From: Nanobdellota archaeon
GTDB taxonomy: Archaea > Nanobdellota > Nanobdellia > Woesearchaeales > B3-WOES
DNA length: 5,993 bases
Assembly: GCA_023131705.1 (NCBI GenBank)
Contig: JAGLZG010000118.1
Location: 1-5,993, forward strand
Direction: 5' to 3'
Shown: in pieces, positions 1 to 5,993 of the stretch
Position numbering within the stretch: the stretch's first letter is position 1
Layout: every line of letters begins with the position of its first letter
Made by a program: the position numbers and the translations under genes
Notes under the pieces: generated by a model
The model's database searches: none
Told to the model about the DNA's origin: nothing
Seen by the model: only the letters and a program-made list of their open reading frames with translations

Positions 1-191
1 TTATTATCGCATCTTTTTCCATCTTCACACTTATCACAATCTCCGCCGCAGTCTACATCTGATTCATCTCCATTATCATAACCATCATTGCATGTAGGGG
101 TTGCGCATTTCTTTGTCTCTGGATTGCAGAATCCACTCAAACAATCTATACTATTGCTGCACTCATCTCCATTAGGGATTATATTGTCACA
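1..191 (-). other. Cys-rich unit with C.DG..NGDE.DVDCGG motif, cut by the window edge
   Basis: Residues 1222-1284 of the giant protein carry ten Cys. They begin C..IIPNGDEC..SIDC.SGFC, and then C1255 opens CNDGYDNGDESDVDCGG (1255-1271), followed by CDKC and GKRC. This pattern is known from repeated Cys-rich units in secreted proteins of myxobacteria, other bacteria and DPANN archaea, usually in several copies near the C-terminus. Acidic residues between the Cys could bind calcium (inference). More copies are expected just past the left edge. Confidence 0.75.
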
Positions 192-3100
192 ATTAGAATC
201 ATCAATAGTAACCTTTTTGCTTGACATCTCTGTGCTATAAGCATCAAGAATATTATATGCCTTTACCTTAATATAATATGATTCTCCCATTATAAGATCA
301 AGATTATCTATAATTTGCCATTCATCACTATCAGAGCCGGCATCTGTCCAATTTTTTATGGTCTTGCTTGTTTGTGATTTATAGACAGAATATGAATAAC
401 CTCTTACTCTTGAATAAGAATCCTCTTCTGCTGCCCACATAGCCCTTAAACTTTCATTATTGCAGTTAGATGTGCTATTAACTAAAATCATCTTAGGTGC
501 TGTATTGTCAACTGTAAAGCTTATTGTAACAGGTTGTTCTGGATCCCACAATCCATTACGATAGCACTGCACATAATAAGTATGTTCACCTGCTCCAGAA
601 ACAGTAACAGAAGCAAAGTATCTTGTTGTATCAGGCACCTGGCTAAAATATGCCCAAAGACTATTATCAGGGCTGTATCTACACTGTGATCCAAGATTGT
701 TTCCAATCTCAAGCCTGACTGTTGTGCTGTTAAAATAATCATCAGTTAAATCAGTAATGCTCATATCAGATGTTCTGTCAACCCTGAATCCAATCAATGT
801 TGTGCTTGATAATTCTGCCTTATTCATGCAGGTAACACTATAATTATAATTTCTTGTTTGTGTGCTTTCAAGTATTATCTCTGCATAATTTGCTTTTCCA
901 AAGCCATATTTCCCTTCCCCGCTGCTGGAGAAAACGCCTTCTGTTCCATCAACAAGGGAAGTATAATCGCAAACAGCATAATCATCTGTACGAACCTTTA
1001 AATCAGTATAAGCAGGGTCTGTAACCACAATATCAGGGTCTGCTATTGCTAATTCAAAGCTAGGGGGAGTATCATCCACACTCAACTCAAATGATTTTGA
1101 GGTAATTGAATCATCATATAAATCCTTGCATTTAACATAAAATGTGTTGATTTCATCAGGCGCTCTTATTGTTGTAAAATGCTCCTTGATGTGCTCTTTT
1201 CCACCACTTATTGTTGTAAATCCAGTCATCGTATTATAGCTTAGTGCCTCAATATTAAGGGGGTTAAATGTATACTTGCACTCTGCATCATTATCTGTTT
1301 TCAATTTGATAGTAAAGTCATAAACAGGTGAAACACCATAGCTTGGCTCAGCCATCTCTATCCTTAAAGAAGGGTCTGCATTTACCCCAAAAATACCTGA
1401 GCTGGTTACGCTATTTCCAGCATAATCATGAGCTACAACAATAATATTATGATCACCATCATTGAAACTAAATGTGCATCTAAACAAAGTGTTATCTGTT
1501 GTTTTGAACTCATCTGTTGTGTTTACTCCATCTATAAACACACTATCCAAAAATACCTTTTCACTAAATGAAAGATTTACACTAACACTTGATGTGTCAA
1601 CTACACCATCAGGTATTATTGTAAGTGTAGGGGAAATACTATCAACAACAAAATTAAGATCATAATTATTTACCATGCTCCTTCCATATTCATTTTCTGC
1701 GCTGAATGTAAATATATAATTATTATTGGGAAGTGTTGATGGCTCTATTTGATGTACTTCAGCCATGCCTTCCCCTCCTTGTGTGCCAAAAGGTGTTCCA
1801 TCTATATCTGTTAAGACTTTACTAATAAATTGCGCACTGCCCACAAACTCAACATAGATTATTGGATTATGATTAGTAGTATAATATATACCCTCAACAA
1901 AATTCCCCCCTATAATGCTTGCATTTACAACACTTGGTACAACAGAACCTGGTGATGCAATAAATGTTATGTCTTCCACTACTCCCAGGTTTCCAGCAGG
2001 ATCAATAGAATAGTGTTTAAGTATATTTTCACCAAGAACTAAATCCATGCAATTATCAGTGCCTGAACAAAGCCTTAAATCACTCTCTCCTCCTCTCAAA
2101 GCAAGAGTAGTTCCTGTTGTAAACTTCTCATAAGATGCCCTTCCACTTCCACCATCAAGATACCTGCAATTATCTGTTCCGCTATAAACACACCAATATG
2201 TTTCGTACCCATATTTAATGCTTTCTGGATCGCTCTTGCTTGCCTTGTCAGTTACAGTTATTGTAAAGCTGCTAACACCCCCTTGTGTCATGATTGGTGT
2301 TAGGGTTGCAACTGGCCTGAAATAATCCTTTTCACAATTTTCAATATCCTCCCTGCAATCCTTTGGTGATAAGCCATCTGCATTTTTAACGCATTTTCCA
2401 CTTTTCCATTGGCAGACATCAATTCCACAACTATCTCCACCAGGATTTATAATATTGTTAGTGTTATCAAGTGAAACAGCGCTTGTTCCAAGCTGGCTGC
2501 ATTCTGTCTGTGTAGAGTACACAGGACATCCAATATCCCCGCAGCTTGTGCATTCCCCCTGATATTTAAAACAAGGGTATTCACTGGTTGACAAGGCATC
2601 TAGTTTTTCCAGAGTATAGATATCAAAAACAAAATTAAATGTATTTATATTTTCCATGCCTGTTGTTCCAAATGCATTGCACAATGCGCAGTTATCTTTG
2701 TCTAAATCAATGCAGACTCCTGTCCCCAAATCACTGGAAGTTTCTCTCCATGAACAACTTCCTGCATTGCAATTATCTCTTTCACAAGCCTCTTCTGTCC
2801 TGTAGTCATAACACTTCATATCAGGGCTGCAGGGATAGCAATTATCAACATTTTTCTCGGATTTGTCTAAAAAGCAATATTTTGAATCAACTATTGTTCC
2901 TTCGCATAATCCAATGCTATAATACATCCCTAAAGGATTATTAGTTACATCAACGCATTCTGATGGAATTATGCATTCTCCTCCAACACATATATTGCCT
3001 CCCTGGCATGCAGTCTCACCGCTAAGCAGATTAGAAGAGCTGCAAAAGAAATGCTTGTTATCCTTGCTTGAATACTCCTCTCCATTTATATTAATGCCTT

Positions 3101-3854
3101 CACCATATATGTAACTAACATAAGGCTCGTTCTGGTAATAACTTGGATGATGTATGCAGAAACGATCACTGGTTATCTGGTTTTCACATTCTAAATTTCC
3201 AGAATACACATTATTTATTACAGCATCTTTCTCTCCCTGATATAAGTAGTAGCCTTTTACCTTATAACTATAAACCTTGTCCCAATTAATATCCTTATCA
3301 GCAAATGTTGTTGTTGTAGTTAATCCGACAGATAGGGTTGGTGTACACGAACTGCCTTCACACCTGAATATTTCATAACTACCTGCCGGACAAAGATTGC
3401 TGTTCCAGTTAAGAGTTATTTGCCTGTAACCTCTGTCATTCCCTCTCTGAAGGTTAATTATCCCTACATTAAGCCCGGGAACATTGCATGCCCCTTCTTG
3501 TAGTGTGCAATTTCCACTGCAACAGGAATATCCCTCTCCAAGATGGGAGCATGTGCCTCCATCCAGATTATCTTCACAATTTTCATAATGACTGCATAAG
3601 CCATACTTGCAGTTATCACACATTGTTACACCACAAATACCAACACAATCTAATGAATCCATTACATTATCCCCCATTGCTGTTCCTCCTCCTACTTCGC
3701 AAATTTCCACCTGGTCTGGGTTTTGTACATATCCATATTCACCCCCTGGGTAACAACAACAAGCAGGAAGAGTATAAGCATAAACAAAGAAGCTAATAAT
3801 GCTAATTAAAACTACTAAAATCATTGCATTTATTAGTTTTTTATATTGTTTCAT
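1..3854 (-). CDS. Giant secreted modular Cys-rich surface protein with FN3-like and Ig-like domains (3' end missing)
   Basis: The frame is open from ATG at 3854 to the left edge, giving 1284 residues with no stop. Residues 1-26 form a Sec-type signal peptide (KK, hydrophobic stretch 10-25, likely cut after VYA). Visible order: Cys-rich block 32-122 (14 Cys, with CC pairs); FN3-like domain about 125-215 (ITLNW, YEIFRC, TTTTTF.D, YSYKVKGY); long Cys-rich block about 220-515 (about 28 Cys); Ig-like region 515-634 holding two SGTDNC motifs; Ig-like modules about 635-1120 separated by V-D/N linkers; second FN3-like domain about 1121-1218; Cys-rich unit from 1222 with NGDE.DVDCGG. I count about 67 Cys and nine N-X-S/T sequons. 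There is no catalytic motif. The start lies 1 nt after the upstream stop, and no Shine-Dalgarno is seen, so translation is probably coupled. Likely role (inference): adhesin or cell-envelope structural protein. The missing C-terminus hides how it is anchored. Confidence 0.9.
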   Translation of the reverse strand, partial: MKQYKKLINAMILVVLISIISFFVYAYTLPACCCYPGGEYGYVQNPDQVEICEVGGGTAMGDNVMDSLDCVGICGVTMCDNCKYGLCSHYENCEDNLDGGTCSHLGEGYSCCSGNCTLQEGACNVPGLNVGIINLQRGNDRGYRQITLNWNSNLCPAGSYEIFRCEGSSCTPTLSVGLTTTTTFADKDINWDKVYSYKVKGYYLYQGEKDAVINNVYSGNLECENQITSDRFCIHHPSYYQNEPYVSYIYGEGININGEEYSSKDNKHFFCSSSNLLSGETACQGGNICVGGECIIPSECVDVTNNPLGMYYSIGLCEGTIVDSKYCFLDKSEKNVDNCYPCSPDMKCYDYRTEEACERDNCNAGSCSWRETSSDLGTGVCIDLDKDNCALCNAFGTTGMENINTFNFVFDIYTLEKLDALSTSEYPCFKYQGECTSCGDIGCPVYSTQTECSQLGTSAVSLDNTNNIINPGGDSCGIDVCQWKSGKCVKNADGLSPKDCREDIENCEKDYFRPVATLTPIMTQGGVSSFTITVTDKASKSDPESIKYGYETYWCVYSGTDNCRYLDGGSGRASYEKFTTGTTLALRGGESDLRLCSGTDNCMDLVLGENILKHYSIDPAGNLGVVEDITFIASPGSVVPSVVNASIIGGNFVEGIYYTTNHNPIIYVEFVGSAQFISKVLTDIDGTPFGTQGGEGMAEVHQIEPSTLPNNNYIFTFSAENEYGRSMVNNYDLNFVVDSISPTLTIIPDGVVDTSSVSVNLSFSEKVFLDSVFIDGVNTTDEFKTTDNTLFRCTFSFNDGDHNIIVVAHDYAGNSVTSSGIFGVNADPSLRIEMAEPSYGVSPVYDFTIKLKTDNDAECKYTFNPLNIEALSYNTMTGFTTISGGKEHIKEHFTTIRAPDEINTFYVKCKDLYDDSITSKSFELSVDDTPPSFELAIADPDIVVTDPAYTDLKVRTDDYAVCDYTSLVDGTEGVFSSSGEGKYGFGKANYAEIILESTQTRNYNYSVTCMNKAELSSTTLIGFRVDRTSDMSITDLTDDYFNSTTVRLEIGNNLGSQCRYSPDNSLWAYFSQVPDTTRYFASVTVSGAGEHTYYVQCYRNGLWDPEQPVTISFTVDNTAPKMILVNSTSNCNNESLRAMWAAEEDSYSRVRGYSYSVYKSQTSKTIKNWTDAGSDSDEWQIIDNLDLIMGESYYIKVKAYNILDAYSTEMSSKKVTIDDSNCDNIIPNGDECSNSIDCLSGFCNPETKKCATPTCNDGYDNGDESDVDCGGDCDKCEDGKRCDN
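495..1643 (-). repeat. Tandem Ig-like modules, protein-level repeat
   Basis: Residues 738-1120 of the giant protein fall into four modules of about 87-102 residues, each ending in a V-D/N linker: VDSISP (V737), VNADPS (V824), VDDTPP (V926), VDRTSD (V1025), VDNTAP (V1115). The first module carries DGDHN and DYAGN, as in bacterial Ig-like domains. The last three share a Cys pattern: ECKYT ... YVKC (859/909), VCDYT ... SVTC (962/1009), QCRYS ... YVQC (1058/1097). The copies differ strongly in DNA, so this is an old duplication, not a recent one. Such domains usually act as rigid spacers or adhesive stalks. Confidence 0.78.
3777..3854 (-). other. Signal peptide of the giant surface protein
   Basis: Residues 1-26: a basic start (KQYKK), then an uninterrupted hydrophobic stretch (residues 10-25) ending VYA before YTLPACC. 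A cut after A26 fits signal peptidase I rules. The mature protein would begin just before a Cys pair at 32-33. Confidence 0.8.
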
Positions 3855-3855
3855 T

Positions 3856-5049
3856 TTATGGTGTTACAATATCAATATTCTCTTCATAATCCTCTAACAT
3901 CCCACTATCTCTAACTGTGACCTTACTACCAACACATGTTATAGTTACTGTATCTTCATCAGGATCATAAGCTGTAAAAGTTTTGTTATTACATTGTTCT
4001 TCTGTCATTGAGCCTATATACTCTAAAGCAGGTACTCTGTTCTGCCTGGCAAACTGGAAAACATAAGGTGGGGTGCTTATCCTTGAAAAACCATCTCTTA
4101 TCCTAACAACACTATCATCATTATAAGGATTTATCTCAACATTTCCCCCATCTCTGATAACATTTATTGAGATATTATCATCAATCAAGCCTGGAAATGT
4201 TATTGAAGTTGCTAATGATATATCAAATGACACATCTTTAATATCCTTGTTGATGATTGCCCTTGCAATTGTATGGAGCTTTTCTAACCTGACTAAAGTA
4301 TCATAATAAAAATATTTTAATCTTATAAGTTTTTTTGAGGTTGGATCAATTATTTCCAAAGGATATTCTAAAACAACAATAACTGTTTCATCAGTTGTTG
4401 TAACATTAACCTTCATTTCTTCGGCTTTGTTTATTTCAAAACCTTTTTCTTCAAAAACTGAAAAGTTCATGCAATCCTCAATTGTGTTATTTACATATGC
4501 TGCAATTTGCTCATACATCTGTTCCTTTCCATACAGGCTTGGCAAGGTTATTGCGCCAAAACATCCATAACTATAAGCATCTGTGCATTGAGGTTGATTA
4601 TCAGGAAACCCTATCCAGGGATAATCTGGTGGATCTTTTTTACATATCCTTGCTTGTGTTAAATTACAAGTTAAATTAAATTCATTGTTGTTTAAACCAT
4701 ATGAAATATTATGTCCCGCGCTACCTTCAATAAATTCCATGTATGTTTTACCAGGGGTTAATTTTGAAAGGCTGTAAATCCCCCCTTGGTTTTTCCATAT
4801 CTTTCCACCCTGCTTCCCTAATAATGAAATGCCCTCACTGCTTGTCTTGCTTAAGCATGCACTGACATAATTCTTTATTTCCATAATCTCTAATGGAAGC
4901 TCCTGCATCTCTTCTGCTTCTTTCCTTGTTGTCTTTCCTGCTAATCCTTTTATCATGTAAATAACAAGAGATGTTATTACTAAAAAAATTATCCCAATAA
5001 GTATAAAAAATGTTAATTGCGCTTTTTTTGATTTTATATGTTGGGTCAT
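3856..5049 (-). CDS. Pilin-like membrane-anchored exported protein of a DPANN-type family, function unknown
   Basis: Complete 397-residue protein. A short basic leader (KSKKAQ, residues 6-11) precedes a single hydrophobic helix at about 12-33. This resembles archaeal type IV pilin or class III leaders, though the Glu at +5 expected of either is missing, so cleavage by a prepilin peptidase is uncertain. Residues 60-84 hold a block I associate with a recurrent DPANN family: YV..CL, then EG..LLG.QGG.I. A second block follows at 182-203 (IAAYVN..IEDC, then GFEI). A helix near 270-285 precedes INPYNDDSVV and a C-terminal Ig/cadherin-like piece from N337 (NRVPALEYIG, then YDPDEDTVTITC). The eight Cys (65, 128, 136, 155, 163, 193, 353, 372) and eight N-X-S/T sequons fit an extracellular protein with disulfides and N-glycans. 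Its start overlaps the upstream stop by 4 nt. Role is inferred only: a surface pilin-like subunit or membrane anchor for the large secreted neighbours. Confidence 0.93.
   Translation of the reverse strand: MTQHIKSKKAQLTFFILIGIIFLVITSLVIYMIKGLAGKTTRKEAEEMQELPLEIMEIKNYVSACLSKTSSEGISLLGKQGGKIWKNQGGIYSLSKLTPGKTYMEFIEGSAGHNISYGLNNNEFNLTCNLTQARICKKDPPDYPWIGFPDNQPQCTDAYSYGCFGAITLPSLYGKEQMYEQIAAYVNNTIEDCMNFSVFEEKGFEINKAEEMKVNVTTTDETVIVVLEYPLEIIDPTSKKLIRLKYFYYDTLVRLEKLHTIARAIINKDIKDVSFDISLATSITFPGLIDDNISINVIRDGGNVEINPYNDDSVVRIRDGFSRISTPPYVFQFARQNRVPALEYIGSMTEEQCNNKTFTAYDPDEDTVTITCVGSKVTVRDSGMLEDYEENIDIVTP
4948..5049 (-). other. Pilin-like leader and membrane helix
   Basis: Residues 1-34 of the 397-residue protein. 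KSKKAQ is followed at once by a hydrophobic helix (12-33) and then a charged stretch rich in K, R and E (39-50). The layout matches type IV pilin-like proteins, where a basic leader is removed just before a helix that packs into the membrane or filament. Cleavage would fall between A10 and Q11; without Glu at +5, it may instead stay as an uncleaved N-terminal anchor. Confidence 0.65.
5046..5049 (-). promoter_or_regulatory. ATGA stop/start overlap (translational coupling site)
   Basis: On the minus strand the TGA stop of the upstream gene shares bases with the ATG of the 397-residue gene. The bases before the ATG (AAGAGCTATAGA) hold no strong Shine-Dalgarno, so initiation probably relies on the ribosome finishing the upstream gene. 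The next junction (TAA at 3858-3856, ATG at 3854) has a 1-nt gap and also no Shine-Dalgarno, which makes all three genes one likely transcript. Confidence 0.75.
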
Positions 5050-5993
5050 TCTATAGCTCTTAGTTTAGGCCCTAAGTCAAGCCATACATTATATGCACCA
5101 AAAACATCTGAGGCTGTTAAAACATAATTTGCTATATCTTGTGTTCCGCATACAATAAATTTACTAAGATACCACTTATTCCAGTTATCCCTGTTGTCAA
5201 CAAAATTACAAATATTGTTATAATTTTTGTACATAAAAGACATAAAGGTGTTTCCACTGCCCTTAATACCAACTTCTTCCATTATACCTCTTATTTCTTT
5301 ATTTCCTTTTTTATCTATATATATTTTGTTTAGTTTTCCTGCGTTTGTAATAAAAGAAAACCCCCCTACTGGGTTTGGCGTGCTGCTAAATGCGCTTGAT
5401 GCATCACTAAGCATATCATTCCACTTTTCCTTATAATCTAAATATTTTGATAATAAATAATCAATATCTCCATTAAAGGTTAAGCCTGTTTCATTGCTGT
5501 ATATTATACTTTTTAGTGCATCATTATACCATGTTTTCTGGTCAGAACAACTTTTAAAAATATTATCCCCAATTGCGCTATCACAGGCTGTATTGAGATT
5601 GCCAAACACTTCTAAAATTGAGTAACTCACTGAATTAATATTGTGGTTTAGTGAAGTTCCCATTATGGTTTTATAAGTTCCGGCAATTCTATCCTTATAT
5701 CTTAAAACGCATATATTATTGGTGCAGGGCACATAATTCCCTCCTAACTCACACCTAAATCTATATTTGTTAAAATAATCCTCAACCTCTTTGTTGTTTG
5801 GAAGTATATAGCTATAATAATTAAAAACAGTTTTATAATCATCGCAAAACAAGCTGTAATCATCTGACACAGAATCTGCAAAATCCAGTAATTGTGTAAT
5901 AAGTAAAGCTGTTCTTGATACCCATTCACCTTTATCACAATAATTATCTCCTATATGCTCTCCATCATTAATGCACATTAAAGTGTTTTGAGT
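5046..5993 (-). CDS. C-terminal part of a large exported protein with a CD.GEW.SRT motif (5' end missing)
   Basis: 315 residues are visible and the frame stays open to the right edge. ATG at 5978 gives a 310-residue version, but it has no signal peptide and no Shine-Dalgarno, and five in-frame codons precede it, so I treat that Met as internal. Numbering from it, the protein opens with CINDGEHIGDNYCDKGEW (2-19) and SRTALL (21-26), then a Cys-containing helical region (C45, C76) and C85-TNNI-C90-VLRY followed by GTSLN (107-111). I recall similar blocks (NYC..G.W.SRT, C.NN.CVL, GTSLN) near the C-termini of large DPANN surface proteins, but this is memory, not a search. Ten Cys and an NET sequon suggest export; no membrane helix or enzyme motif is seen. 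It ends in LDLGPKLRAIE, with its TGA overlapping the next ATG. It may be the tail of a giant protein comparable to the one at 3854-1. Function is unknown. Confidence 0.87.
   Translation of the reverse strand, partial: TQNTLMCINDGEHIGDNYCDKGEWVSRTALLITQLLDFADSVSDDYSLFCDDYKTVFNYYSYILPNNKEVEDYFNKYRFRCELGGNYVPCTNNICVLRYKDRIAGTYKTIMGTSLNHNINSVSYSILEVFGNLNTACDSAIGDNIFKSCSDQKTWYNDALKSIIYSNETGLTFNGDIDYLLSKYLDYKEKWNDMLSDASSAFSSTPNPVGGFSFITNAGKLNKIYIDKKGNKEIRGIMEEVGIKGSGNTFMSFMYKNYNNICNFVDNRDNWNKWYLSKFIVCGTQDIANYVLTASDVFGAYNVWLDLGPKLRAIE

Noticed and set aside
2639..2944. Plus-strand ORF of 101 codons with many Cys and Leu
   Set aside because: Fully antisense to a Cys-rich part of the continuous minus-strand frame; no independent evidence of coding.
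3305..3320. GTT trinucleotide run resembling a microsatellite
   Set aside because: It is only four ACA codons within a Thr-rich strand of the FN3-like domain; too short to suggest phase variation.
3759..3776. Possible lipobox (LPAC at residues 29-32) in the giant protein
   Set aside because: Pro at the -2 position is atypical and the hydrophobic core ends six residues earlier, with a better signal peptidase I site after A26. The next residue is also Cys and part of a Cys-rich domain.
3488..3796. Plus-strand ORF of 102 codons, rich in His and Leu
   Set aside because: It lies opposite the N-terminal Cys-rich block of the giant protein; its composition is what antisense of Cys/Gly/Asn/Glu codons gives, and it has no recognisable domain.
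4982..4988. Run of seven T on the coding strand, a possible archaeal poly-T terminator
   Set aside because: It falls within codons for the hydrophobic helix (IIFLV) of the 397-residue protein, near the gene start, so termination there would abolish the gene.
1..5993. CRISPR arrays, tRNA/rRNA genes, insertion sequences
   Set aside because: No regularly spaced direct repeats, no tRNA-like or rRNA-like stretches, and no transposase motifs were found; the window is almost entirely minus-strand coding.

Overview
The window reads as a piece of an AT-rich archaeal genome, most likely a DPANN lineage of the Woesearchaeota/Pacearchaeota kind. This rests on a lysine/glutamine pilin-like leader (KKAQ followed by a hydrophobic helix) of the type these genomes carry in many copies, arginine written almost only as AGA/AGG, many N-X-S/T sequons in exported proteins, no clear Shine-Dalgarno sequences, and very large Cys-rich modular surface proteins. 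The assignment is inferred from protein style; no rRNA or taxonomic marker gene is present.

All coding is on the minus strand, and the three genes fill the window without usable gaps. Transcription runs right to left. (1) 5993-5046 is the 3' end of a gene entering from the right edge; its 315 visible residues form a conserved-looking, Cys-containing C-terminal domain. (2) 5049-3856 is a complete 397-residue protein with a pilin-like N-terminal helix, a conserved Cys block and a small Ig/cadherin-like C-terminal module. (3) 3854-1 is the first 1284 residues of a giant secreted protein that continues past the left edge. It has a signal peptide, Cys-rich blocks, a fibronectin-III-like domain, a run of Ig-like modules, a second FN3-like domain and a Cys-rich DVDCGG repeat unit. 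This third frame is the largest feature in the window, and I read it by translating the whole minus strand in one frame without meeting a stop.

Gene 1 and gene 2 overlap by 4 nt (ATGA), and gene 2 and gene 3 are 1 nt apart, so they look like one translationally coupled operon. All three products appear exported, rich in cysteine and free of recognisable catalytic motifs. The simplest reading is a cell-surface assembly: a membrane-anchored pilin-like protein made together with one or two large adhesin- or sheath-like proteins. That function is inference. No RNA gene, mobile element, CRISPR array, promoter or terminator is visible; the operon promoter and terminator must lie outside the window.
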